Position numbers and translations under genes: made by a program
Notes under the pieces: model-generated
Seen by the model: only the letters and a program-made list of their open reading frames with translations
What the model was told of the DNA's origin: nothing
Databases searched by the model: none
Part shown: positions 5,573-12,442 of the stretch, piece after piece
Layout: each line of letters begins with the position of its first letter
Numbering within the stretch: the stretch's first letter is position 1
Assembly (NCBI GenBank): GCA_947478535.1
Contig: CANJXD010000117.1
Coordinates: 1 to 12,794 of the forward strand
Source: Acetobacteraceae bacterium
GTDB lineage: Bacteria > Pseudomonadota > Alphaproteobacteria > Acetobacterales > Acetobacteraceae
Reading direction: 5' to 3'
DNA: 12,794 bases

Positions 5573-6208
5573 ATGATCACCCCGGACGCCCTGGGCTATC
5601 TGCCCGAAACCCCATCCCAGACCGCCGGCCCCTATGTGCATATCGGGCTGATCCCGAAGCAGGCGGGCTTCGACATCTTCGACAACAACCTCGGCGAGAC
5701 CCTGCTGACGCCCACCACCCAGGGCGAGCGCATCCGCATCGAGGGCCGCATCTTCGACGGCACCGGCGCCCTGGTGCGCGACGCCCTGGTGGAGACCTGG
5801 CAGGCCGACACTTTCGGCCGCTACCCCGGCCCCGCCGATACCCAGCCCGGCCCGCGGGATGAGGGTTTTTGCGGCTGGGCCCGCTGCGGCACGGATTTCG
5901 AAAGCGGCCTCTGGGTGCTGGAGACGATCAAGCCCGGCCGCGTCGCCGGCCGGCGCGGGCACCGCAGGATGGCGCCGCATGTCAGCCTCTGGATCGTCGC
6001 CCGCGGCATCAATACCGGCCTGTCCACCCGGCTCTATTTCGGGGATGAGGAGGCCGCCAATGCCGAGGACCCGGTGCTGCGCATCATCGAGCAGGCCGAG
6101 CGCCGCAAGACGCTGATCGCGCGGCACGACGTCCGGGATGGGAAGGCCGTTTATTGCCTCGACATCCACCTCCAGGGGCCGACCGAAACAGTCTTCTTCG
6201 ACACCTGA
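5573..6208 (+). CDS. pcaG: Protocatechuate 3,4-dioxygenase, alpha subunit
   Basis: PcaG is the non-iron partner that packs on PcaH and forms part of the substrate pocket. The 211-residue length fits. The N-terminal signature LPETPSQTAGPYVHIGL (10-26) is essentially that of characterised alpha subunits, whose Thr and Gly-Pro-Tyr residues line the active site. VETWQADTFGRY (73-84), MAPHVSLWIVARGINTGLST (133-152) and the C-terminal TETVFFDT also match. As in other alpha subunits, the Tyr and His iron ligands of the beta chain are not all retained. The start is 3 nt after the pcaH stop, with AGGGGA in the end of pcaH as the likely ribosome site, implying coupled translation and 1:1 assembly. The segment AGRRGHRRM before MAPH is more basic than usual and may be a lineage insertion. 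Confidence 0.94.
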   Translation: MITPDALGYLPETPSQTAGPYVHIGLIPKQAGFDIFDNNLGETLLTPTTQGERIRIEGRIFDGTGALVRDALVETWQADTFGRYPGPADTQPGPRDEGFCGWARCGTDFESGLWVLETIKPGRVAGRRGHRRMAPHVSLWIVARGINTGLSTRLYFGDEEAANAEDPVLRIIEQAERRKTLIARHDVRDGKAVYCLDIHLQGPTETVFFDT

Positions 6209-6229
6209 CGGCGCCGTTTCACGGCGCCG
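6209..6229 (+). terminator. Perfect hairpin between pcaG and the binding-protein gene
   Basis: Directly after the pcaG stop, CGGCGCCG (6209-6216) and CGGCGCCG (6222-6229) pair perfectly around TTTCA. There is no T-run after it, so full intrinsic termination is unlikely. A partial attenuator or a stabilising 3' end after RNA processing fits better. It could let the dioxygenase and transporter mRNAs be present at different levels. Confidence 0.5.
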
Positions 6230-6270
6230 ACATTCCGGGTAAGGTTCCGCGCAGGATGGAGAAACCCACC

Positions 6271-7869
6271 ATGTCGCTGAACCTGACCCGCCGCACTCTG
6301 CTCGCCAGCGGCGCCGCCACCATCGCGGCGCCCTGGATATCGCCCGCTTCGGCGCAATCGCCAGCCGGCGTGATCGTCATCGCCAAGCAGATCGATGACA
6401 TCACCAGCCTCGACCCCGCCGAGGCCTTCGAATATTCGGGCACCGAGATCGTCGGCAACGTCTATCGCAAGCTGGTGACGACGCCGAACAGCGACCCGTC
6501 TCGCCTGGTCGGAGACCTCGCGGAATCCTGGACGACGACGGACAACAAGACCTTCACCTTCACGCTGAAGGCGGGGATGAAGTTCGCCTCCGGGGCGGCG
6601 GTGACGGCGGAGGACGCGGCCTTCTCGCTGCGCCGCGCGGCCATCCTCAACAAGGCGCCGGCCTTCATCATCAACCAGTTCGGCTTCACCAAGGACAATG
6701 CCGAAGCCACCATCCGCGCCACCGATGCGCGGACCCTGGTGCTGGAATGCGCGGCGCCGACCTCGCCCTCCTTCCTGTATTACTGCCTCTCGGCCGCTGT
6801 CGGTTCCGTGGTCGAAAAGGCTGCGGTCATGGCTCGCGCCCAGGGCGATGACCTCGGCAATGGCTGGCTGAAGCAGAACTCCGCGGGATCCGGCCCCTAC
6901 GTCATGCGCCAGTGGCGCGCGAGCGAGAGCGTGACGCTCGAGGCCAACCCGAATGCGGAAGTGGCGCCGCGCACGCGCCGCATCATCATCCGCCACATGC
7001 TGGACAGCTCCGCCCAGCTTCTCGGCCTGCAGCGCGGCGATATCGACATCGCGCGCAACCTCGCGGCGGACCAGATCATCGCCGCCCGTACCAACCCCGC
7101 CTTCCGCGTCATGCCCCAGCGCAAGGCGAGCCTGATGTATCTCAGCCTGTCGCAGCGCCATCCGGCGCTGGCGAAGGTGGAGGTGCGCCAGGCCATCAAG
7201 CTGGCGATCGACTATGAGGGCATCCAGAAGAACATCGTCTCCACCACCTACGATGTGCACCAGGCCTTCCTGCCGGAGGGCCTGCCCGGCGCGCTGACGG
7301 AGAAGCCCTTCTCCCAGCGCCAGGACGAGGCCCGCGCGCTGCTCGCCCGCGCCGGCTACCCGAACGGCCTGGAGCTTGCCTTCGACTATTCCTCCGGCGC
7401 GCCGATCAGCGATATCGCGCAGGCGATCCAGGCTAACCTCGCCTCCGTCGGCATCCGGCTCCGCATGGTCGCCGGGGAGATGCGCCAGGTCATCACCAAG
7501 ACCCGCGCGCGGCAGCATGAGATCGCCATCGTCCGCTGGGGGTCCGACTATTTCGACCCGCACAGCAATGCCGAGGCCTTCAGCATGAACGCCGACAACA
7601 GCGACAATGCCCGCAACCGCACGCTGGCTTGGCGGGCGAGCTGGGAGATCCCGGAATTCACCGCCCGCACCGCTGGCCTGGTGACGGAAACCGATGCGGC
7701 GCGGCGTGTCGCCAGCTACATGGCCCTGCAGCGCGAACACCAGCAGGTCTCGCCCTTCGTGATGCTGCTGCAGGAGATCGAGGTGGCGGTGACGCGCGCC
7801 TCGGTCACCGGCCTCGAACTTGGGCCGATGAGTGACCGGACGAATTTCGCGGCGATCGTGAAGGGCTGA
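6271..7869 (+). CDS. ABC importer periplasmic substrate-binding protein, family 5 (dipeptide/nickel type)
   Basis: This protein captures the substrate in the periplasm for the downstream importer. It has 532 residues, usual for family 5 (SBP_bac_5). The N-terminus MSLNLTRRTLLASGAATIAA has twin arginines (R7-R8), a hydrophobic stretch and an AxA-type cleavage site near 28 (SPASA-QS), so export by Tat is likely. The segment LVGDLAESWTTTDNKTFTF (79-97) and then LKAGMKFASGAAVTAEDAAF is the family signature, and LSQRHPALAKVEVRQAIKLA lies in the second lobe. The substrate cannot be deduced; family members bind peptides, opines, nickel chelates, sugars and aromatic derivatives. The start at 6271 has GGAGA at 6258-6262; an in-frame ATG at 6256 would add five residues. 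It lies 62 nt after pcaG across a strong hairpin and 10 nt before the first permease. Confidence 0.92.
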   Translation: MSLNLTRRTLLASGAATIAAPWISPASAQSPAGVIVIAKQIDDITSLDPAEAFEYSGTEIVGNVYRKLVTTPNSDPSRLVGDLAESWTTTDNKTFTFTLKAGMKFASGAAVTAEDAAFSLRRAAILNKAPAFIINQFGFTKDNAEATIRATDARTLVLECAAPTSPSFLYYCLSAAVGSVVEKAAVMARAQGDDLGNGWLKQNSAGSGPYVMRQWRASESVTLEANPNAEVAPRTRRIIIRHMLDSSAQLLGLQRGDIDIARNLAADQIIAARTNPAFRVMPQRKASLMYLSLSQRHPALAKVEVRQAIKLAIDYEGIQKNIVSTTYDVHQAFLPEGLPGALTEKPFSQRQDEARALLARAGYPNGLELAFDYSSGAPISDIAQAIQANLASVGIRLRMVAGEMRQVITKTRARQHEIAIVRWGSDYFDPHSNAEAFSMNADNSDNARNRTLAWRASWEIPEFTARTAGLVTETDAARRVASYMALQREHQQVSPFVMLLQEIEVAVTRASVTGLELGPMSDRTNFAAIVKG

Positions 7870-7879
7870 ACGCCCCTTC
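7860..7879 (+). promoter_or_regulatory. Stop-codon hairpin ahead of the first permease
   Basis: GAAGGG (7860-7865) pairs with CCCTTC (7874-7879), spanning the binding-protein stop codon and ending exactly at the permease ATG at 7880. The AAGGG in its 5' arm is the only purine-rich ribosome-binding candidate for the permease, so folding could hide it. This would favour binding protein over permease, the usual stoichiometry for such importers. Confidence 0.35.
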
Positions 7880-8893
7880 ATGAACCGCCGCCTCAAGGCC
7901 CTGCTGGCGACGCTGGCGACGGTCCCGATCACCTTGTTCGGGTTGGTGCTCGTCACCTTCCTGATCGGGCGCGTGGTGCCGATCGATCCCGTCCTGGCGA
8001 TCGTCGGCGACCGCGCGCCGCAGGATGTGGTGGAGCGTGCGCGGCTCGAACTCGGGCTGGACCGGCCGCTGCCGGAGCAGTTTTTCCGCTTCGTCGTGCA
8101 GATCGGGCAGGGGGATCTCGGGCGGTCGGTGATGACGGCCAATCCGGTGACCCAGGACATCGCGCGGTTCTTCCCGGCGACGTTTGAACTGGCGACCTTC
8201 GCCATCCTGCTCGCGGCCCTGGTCGGCGTGCCGCTCGGCGTGCTGGCGGCGGTCCGGCAGGGCAGCATCACGGATCAGGGGGTGCGGCTGTTCTGCCTCG
8301 CCGGCCATTCGTTGCCGGTCTTCGTGCTCGGACTGCTGTCCCTGCTGCTGTTCTACGCCAAGCTCGGCTGGGCACCGGGCCCGGGCCGGCAGGGCATCGC
8401 CTTCGAGGATATGGTCGATGTCCAGACCGGCGTGTTGACGGTGGATGCCGCGCTGGCCGGGGACTGGCCGGCCTTTGCCGATGCGCTGGCGCATCTCGCG
8501 CAGCCCGCCGGCGTGCTGGCCTTCTTCTCGCTCGCCTATATCGCGCGGATGACGCGGGCCTTCATGCTGGCGGAGCTTTCCTCCGAATACGTCACCACGG
8601 CCCGCGCCAAGGGGCTTTCGGAGACGCGCATCATCTGGCGCCACGCCTTCCGCAACATCGCCGTGCCCTTGGTGACGGTGTTGGCGCTGACCTATGCGGG
8701 GCTGCTGGAAGGCGCCGTGCTGACGGAGAGCATCTTCTCCTGGCCCGGGCTCGGCCAATACCTGACCGTGTCGCTGCTCAATGCCGACATGAACGCGGTG
8801 CTGGGGGCGACCTTGGTCGTAGGCCTGATCTATGTCGCGCTGAACCTCTTCGCGGATCTGCTCTACCGCCTGCTGGACCCGCGCGTGCGATGA
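7880..8893 (+). CDS. ABC importer permease, DppB/NikB type
   Basis: This inner-membrane subunit has 337 residues and six predicted membrane segments: one at about 9-30, then four between roughly 100 and 280, and the last at about 307-327. The early LVTFLIGRVVPIDPVLAIVG and LELGLDRPLPEQF stretches are typical of the DppB class. The EAA loop at about 236-264 (EYVTTARAKGLSETRIIWRH, then AFRNIAVPL) contacts the ATPases, and ESIFSWPGLGQY near 283-294 is another hallmark. A periplasmic insertion at 168-205 is rather acidic. Translation probably depends on the upstream gene because no free ribosome site is seen. The last four bases overlap the next permease start (ATGA). Confidence 0.93.
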   Translation: MNRRLKALLATLATVPITLFGLVLVTFLIGRVVPIDPVLAIVGDRAPQDVVERARLELGLDRPLPEQFFRFVVQIGQGDLGRSVMTANPVTQDIARFFPATFELATFAILLAALVGVPLGVLAAVRQGSITDQGVRLFCLAGHSLPVFVLGLLSLLLFYAKLGWAPGPGRQGIAFEDMVDVQTGVLTVDAALAGDWPAFADALAHLAQPAGVLAFFSLAYIARMTRAFMLAELSSEYVTTARAKGLSETRIIWRHAFRNIAVPLVTVLALTYAGLLEGAVLTESIFSWPGLGQYLTVSLLNADMNAVLGATLVVGLIYVALNLFADLLYRLLDPRVR

Positions 8894-9792
8894 CCAATGC
8901 ATCGCTCCGCGCCTGGCTGCTGACCGATGCGCCGGAATCCCGTGCCCAGGCCGCCTTGGGGCGGCGCTACCAGGCCTGGCTGGCCTTCCGGCGGCATCCA
9001 CTCGCCGTGGCGGGGCTGGTGGTGGCGCTGGCGATGCTGGTGATGGCGCTGCTTGCACCCGTGCTGGCAACCCATGACCCTGGCGTGCAGAACCTGGCGA
9101 ACCGGCTGAAGCCGCCTTCCGGCGCGCATTGGCTCGGCACGGATGAACTGGGGCGGGATATCTGGTCGCGCATTCTGTTCGGCGCGCGGATCACGCTCGG
9201 CATGGTGGTGGCGGTGGTGGTGCTGGTGGCGCCGCTCGGGCTGCTGGTGGGCTGCGCGGCGGGCTATGCCGGGGGCTGGGTGGATCGCATCCTGATGCGG
9301 GTCACCGATGTCTTCCTCGCCTTCCCGCGGCTGATCCTGGCGCTCGCCTTCGTCGCGGCGATGAAGCCCGGCGTGGAAAGCGCGGTGGCCGCCATCGCGC
9401 TGACGGCCTGGCCGCCCTATGCCCGCCTCGCGCGGGCGGAGACGCTGCGGATCCGCGATGCCGATTTCATCGCCGCCGTGCGCATGGCCGGCGCATCCCC
9501 CTGGCGGATCGTGCTGCGCCACGTGGCGCCCGTCTGCGTGCCGTCCCTTGTGGTGCGCGTCACGCTCGACATGTCCTCAATCATCCTGACGGCGGCGGGG
9601 CTTGGCTTCCTCGGCCTCGGCGCGCAGCCGCCGCTGCCGGAATGGGGCACGATGATCGCCACGGCGCGGCGCTTCATCCTGGAACAGTGGTGGGTGCCGA
9701 TGATCCCGGGCATCGCCATCTTCACGGCCTCCCTGGCGTTCAACCTGCTGGGCGACGGGCTGCGGGACGTGCTGGACCCGAAGCAGCGATGA
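8890..9792 (+). CDS. ABC importer permease, DppC/NikC type
   Basis: Second inner-membrane channel subunit, 300 residues. It has the DppC N-terminal layout: a short cytoplasmic lead, a first membrane segment at about 38-59, then the periplasmic HWLGTDELGRDIWSRILFGA (80-99) that marks this class. The EAA loop is at about 191-214 (ADFIAAVRMAGASPWRIVLR), and GLGFLGLGAQPPLPEWG (237-253) follows, as is usual. It starts inside the stop of the previous gene (ATGA at 8890-8893) and its own stop overlaps the next start in the same way at 9789-9792, so the three proteins are translationally coupled. Confidence 0.94.
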   Translation: MTNASLRAWLLTDAPESRAQAALGRRYQAWLAFRRHPLAVAGLVVALAMLVMALLAPVLATHDPGVQNLANRLKPPSGAHWLGTDELGRDIWSRILFGARITLGMVVAVVVLVAPLGLLVGCAAGYAGGWVDRILMRVTDVFLAFPRLILALAFVAAMKPGVESAVAAIALTAWPPYARLARAETLRIRDADFIAAVRMAGASPWRIVLRHVAPVCVPSLVVRVTLDMSSIILTAAGLGFLGLGAQPPLPEWGTMIATARRFILEQWWVPMIPGIAIFTASLAFNLLGDGLRDVLDPKQR

Positions 9793-10625
9793 GCCCCCCG
9801 CTGGTTGAAATCAGGAACCTCCGCGTCGATTTTCCCGGCCCCTCCGGCCCGGTGCCCGCGGTGCGGGGCGTGTCGCTGACCCTGGGGCGGGAGAAGCTCG
9901 GCATCGTCGGTGAATCCGGCTCCGGCAAATCCGTCACCGGCCGGGCGCTGATGCGGCTGCTGCCGCCGCAGGCGCGCATCACCGCCGATGCGTTGCGCTT
10001 CGACGGCATCGATATCGCCGCCGCCGCGCCGCGCGCGATGCGCAGGCTGCGCGGCGCGCGGATCGGGCTGATTTTGCAGGACCCGAAATTCTCGCTCAAC
10101 CCGGTCATGACCGCCGGCGAGCAGATCGCCGAGGCCTGGGGCGCCCACCAGACGGGCAGCGCGCGCGAAGCCCGGGACGCTGCCTTCTCCCTGCTCGAAC
10201 AGGTGCTGATCCGCGATCCCCGCCGCGTCTATGGCGCCTATCCGCATGAGCTGTCCGGCGGCATGGGCCAGCGCGTGATGATTGCGATGATGCTGGCGCC
10301 GCAGCCGGATCTGCTGATCGCCGATGAACCCACCAGCGCGTTGGACGCCACGGTGCAGGCGGAGATCCTGCGGCTGATCGATCGCCTCGTCTCCGATCGC
10401 GGCATGGGCCTGATGCTCATCAGCCACGATCTGCCGCTGGTCTCCCGCTTCTGTGACCGCGTCGCGGTGATGTATGCCGGCCAGGTGCTGGAGGAATTGC
10501 CGGCGCGGGACCTGCACGCGGCCCAGCACCCCTATACGCGCGGATTGCTGGAATGCCTGCCGCGCCTCGATGCGCCGCGCGCCCGGCTGCCGGTGTTGCA
10601 GCGCGATCCGGCCTGGCTCGCATGA
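9789..10625 (+). CDS. ABC importer ATPase, DppD/NikD type
   Basis: First of two ATPases powering the importer. The 278 residues contain Walker A GESGSGKS (41-48), Q-loop Q97 in LILQDPKFSLNP, signature LSGGMGQR (155-162), Walker B LLIADE (175-180) and the switch His H213. All catalytic elements are intact. The protein ends shortly after HPYTRGLLECLPRLD, so it lacks the extra 40-50 C-terminal residues with cysteines seen in DppD/OppD; it is nearer NikD in size. The next gene starts in its stop codon (ATGA at 10622-10625), so this is a real end and not a sequencing break unless a frameshift lies just before it. A longer upstream frame exists but overlaps the permease. Confidence 0.93.
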   Translation: MSPPLVEIRNLRVDFPGPSGPVPAVRGVSLTLGREKLGIVGESGSGKSVTGRALMRLLPPQARITADALRFDGIDIAAAAPRAMRRLRGARIGLILQDPKFSLNPVMTAGEQIAEAWGAHQTGSAREARDAAFSLLEQVLIRDPRRVYGAYPHELSGGMGQRVMIAMMLAPQPDLLIADEPTSALDATVQAEILRLIDRLVSDRGMGLMLISHDLPLVSRFCDRVAVMYAGQVLEELPARDLHAAQHPYTRGLLECLPRLDAPRARLPVLQRDPAWLA

Positions 10626-11356
10626 TCACGGTCGAGAATCTGGATGTGCGGTTCGGCGCCGTGCATGCCGTGCGCGAAGTTTCCTTCGCGGTGGCGCCTG
10701 GGGAAAGCTTCGGCCTCGTCGGCGAAAGCGGGTCGGGAAAGTCCACCGTGCTGCGGGCGCTGGCCGGGCTGGTGGAGGGCTGGACCGGCGCCATGACCTT
10801 GCAGGGCAGGGCGCTCGGCCGCAGGCGGGACCGCACCTTCTTCCGCAGCGTGCAGATGGTGTTCCAGGACCCCTATGGGTCGCTCCATCCCGGCCAGACC
10901 GTGGACCGCATTCTGTCCGAGCCTCTCGCCATCCACGACCTTCCCGACCCGGAGGCGCGAATCCGCCGGGCGCTGGAGGAAGTGGCCCTGCCGCGCGGCG
11001 TGCGCTTCCGCTTCCCGCACCAGCTGTCCGGCGGCCAGCGGCAGCGGGTGGCCATCGCCCGCGCGCTGATCGCCGATCCCTCCGTCCTGCTGCTCGATGA
11101 ACCCACCAGCGCGCTCGATGTCTCCGTGCAGGCGGAGGTGCTGAACCTGCTGGCGGATCTGCGCGCGGCGCGGCAGCTCACCTGCATCCTGGTCAGCCAC
11201 AACCTCGCGGTGGTGGCGCATCTCTGCGGCCGGCTTGCGGTGATGCAGGGCGGGCAGGTGGTGGAGGTGCTGGATGCCACCGCGCTCCGCGCCGGCCAGG
11301 CCACGCACCCCCACACGCGGGAGCTTTTCGAATTGTCGCGGGACCTCGAAAGCTAG
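10622..11356 (+). CDS. ABC importer ATPase, DppF/NikE type
   Basis: Second ATPase, expected to pair with the preceding one under the two permeases. It has 244 residues with Walker A GESGSGKS (34-41), Q-loop Q82 (MVFQDPYGSLHP), signature LSGGQRQR (135-142), Walker B VLLLDE (155-160) and H193. VFQDPYGSLHP and PHQLSGGQRQRVAIARAL are typical of the DppF branch. It ends soon after THPHTRELFELS and lacks the usual C-terminal extension, like its partner. The start overlaps the previous stop by four bases. A G+C-rich hairpin follows its stop at 11363-11381. Confidence 0.93.
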   Translation: MITVENLDVRFGAVHAVREVSFAVAPGESFGLVGESGSGKSTVLRALAGLVEGWTGAMTLQGRALGRRRDRTFFRSVQMVFQDPYGSLHPGQTVDRILSEPLAIHDLPDPEARIRRALEEVALPRGVRFRFPHQLSGGQRQRVAIARALIADPSVLLLDEPTSALDVSVQAEVLNLLADLRAARQLTCILVSHNLAVVAHLCGRLAVMQGGQVVEVLDATALRAGQATHPHTRELFELSRDLES

Positions 11357-11362
11357 CGCTTG

Positions 11363-11384
11363 CGTCGGCGCGGTGCCGGCGTTT
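11363..11384 (+). terminator. Weak terminator-like hairpin after the second ATPase
   Basis: CGTCGGC (11363-11369) pairs with GCCGGCG (11375-11381), with one G-T pair and loop GCGGT. Only TTT follows before CACTTCC, so termination would be partial. It separates the ABC genes from the Bug-type gene and may lower or uncouple its expression. Confidence 0.4.
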
Positions 11385-11419
11385 CACTTCCCCGGTCCAA
11401 GGAAGTTGGGAGAAGCGCC

Positions 11420-12385
11420 ATGCGCGCCACCCGTCGTTGCGTGCTCGCCAGCGGTGCGCTGCTCGCGGCCCCCGCGCTCGCCCAGCCCGCCTGGCCGCCG
11501 GCGGGGCGCACCGTCACGGTCATCGTGCCCTATGCACCCTCCGGGTCCACCGATACCTCCGCGCGCCTCATGGCCCAGGCGATCGAGCGGGAGACGGGGG
11601 CGAGCGTCGCGGTGCTGAACCGACCCGGCGCCGGGTCGCAGATCGGCGTCACGGAAGTCGCCCGCGCGCGGCCGGATGGGATGACGCTGCTGTTCGGCGT
11701 GCTGCCCACCATCACGACGCATTACCTCGATCCCAGCCGCCGCGCCGCCTATACCCGGGCGAGCTTCCAGCCCATCGGCCTGCACCACCTCTCGCCGATG
11801 ACCTTGGCAGTGCGGGCGGATGGCCCCTATCGCAGCCTGGCGGACCTCGTGACGGCGGCGAAGGCGCGGCCGGAATCCGTCAGCATCAGCACCAGCGGCC
11901 TGATGGCGACGCCGCATATGTCCATCCTGCTGTTGCAGGCCGTGACCGGCGCGCACTTCACCTCGGTGCATTTCACCGGCGGCCCGCAATCCGCCACCGC
12001 CGTTCTCGGCGGGCATGTCGATGCCGTCTCGGGCGGGGCCTCCGATGTCATGGTGGCCTGGCGGTCCGGCGAGTTCCGCGTGCTCGGCACGGCGGGGGAG
12101 AACCCCGACCCGCAATTGCCGGGCGTGCCCACCTTCCGCGCCCAGGGCTTCGATGTCGTCCTCGCGTCCGCCGCCGGGCTGATCGCGCCGGCGGGCACGC
12201 CGATGCCGATCGTCACGATGCTGAGCGAGGCGATGCGCCGCGGCATGGAACGCCAGGAATACCGGGACCGCATCGCCAGCTTCGGCGTCACGCCGCACTA
12301 CCTCGACCCCGAGGCCTATGCCGCGTACTGGGCGCGGGATGAGGAGCGGATGCGGCCGATCATGCGAAGCGTCGCCAATGGATAG
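11420..12385 (+). CDS. Bug/TctC-family periplasmic solute-binding protein
   Basis: This 321-residue protein is a tripartite tricarboxylate transporter-type receptor. Such proteins bind carboxylates (citrate, aromatic acids, amides and others) in the periplasm. The N-terminus MRATRRCVLASGALLAAPALA is a signal peptide with likely cleavage before QPAWP; its RR-containing start could use Tat. The Bug hallmark VPYAPSGSTDTSARLMA lies at about 36-52, and NRPGAGSQIGVTEVARARPDG at 67-87 is the usual ligand-loop region. PGVPTFRAQGFDV in the second lobe also fits. GGGAGAA at 11408-11414 supports this start. No TctA or TctB membrane partner is in the window, so it may be an orphan receptor; many bacteria have dozens. 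It begins 63 nt after the second ATPase and so may still belong to the pca operon. Confidence 0.92.
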   Translation: MRATRRCVLASGALLAAPALAQPAWPPAGRTVTVIVPYAPSGSTDTSARLMAQAIERETGASVAVLNRPGAGSQIGVTEVARARPDGMTLLFGVLPTITTHYLDPSRRAAYTRASFQPIGLHHLSPMTLAVRADGPYRSLADLVTAAKARPESVSISTSGLMATPHMSILLLQAVTGAHFTSVHFTGGPQSATAVLGGHVDAVSGGASDVMVAWRSGEFRVLGTAGENPDPQLPGVPTFRAQGFDVVLASAAGLIAPAGTPMPIVTMLSEAMRRGMERQEYRDRIASFGVTPHYLDPEAYAAYWARDEERMRPIMRSVANG

Positions 12386-12437
12386 CGCCGGCTACCGCGT
12401 CCTTCGGTGGATAGAACGCGCTACCGCGCGCTGCGGT
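12380..12437. repeat. Imperfect 29-bp tandem repeat at convergent gene ends
   Basis: Copy one (12380-12408) and copy two (12409-12437) both start GGATAG, share GCTACCGCG in the middle and end CGGT. Copy one includes the stop of the Bug-type gene, and copy two runs into the stop of the opposing MBL-fold gene. Confidence 0.6.
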
Positions 12438-12442
12438 AGCGC
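12418..12442. terminator. 10-bp perfect stem between convergent genes
   Basis: GCGCTACCGC (12418-12427) and GCGGTAGCGC (12433-12442) pair perfectly around GCGCT. The stem overlaps the stop codon of the minus-strand gene. No T-run follows on either strand, so it may act as a bidirectional 3'-end hairpin rather than a classical intrinsic terminator. Confidence 0.5.

Noticed and set aside
4838..8271. Two long minus-strand frames (4838-6169 and 6151-8271)
   Set aside because: They mirror pcaHG, the binding protein and the first permease, whose family motifs are unambiguous on the plus strand.
7805..10529. Series of minus-strand frames opposite the permeases and first ATPase
   Set aside because: Arg/His/Gln-rich shadows of conserved ABC genes, with no motif and no ribosome site.
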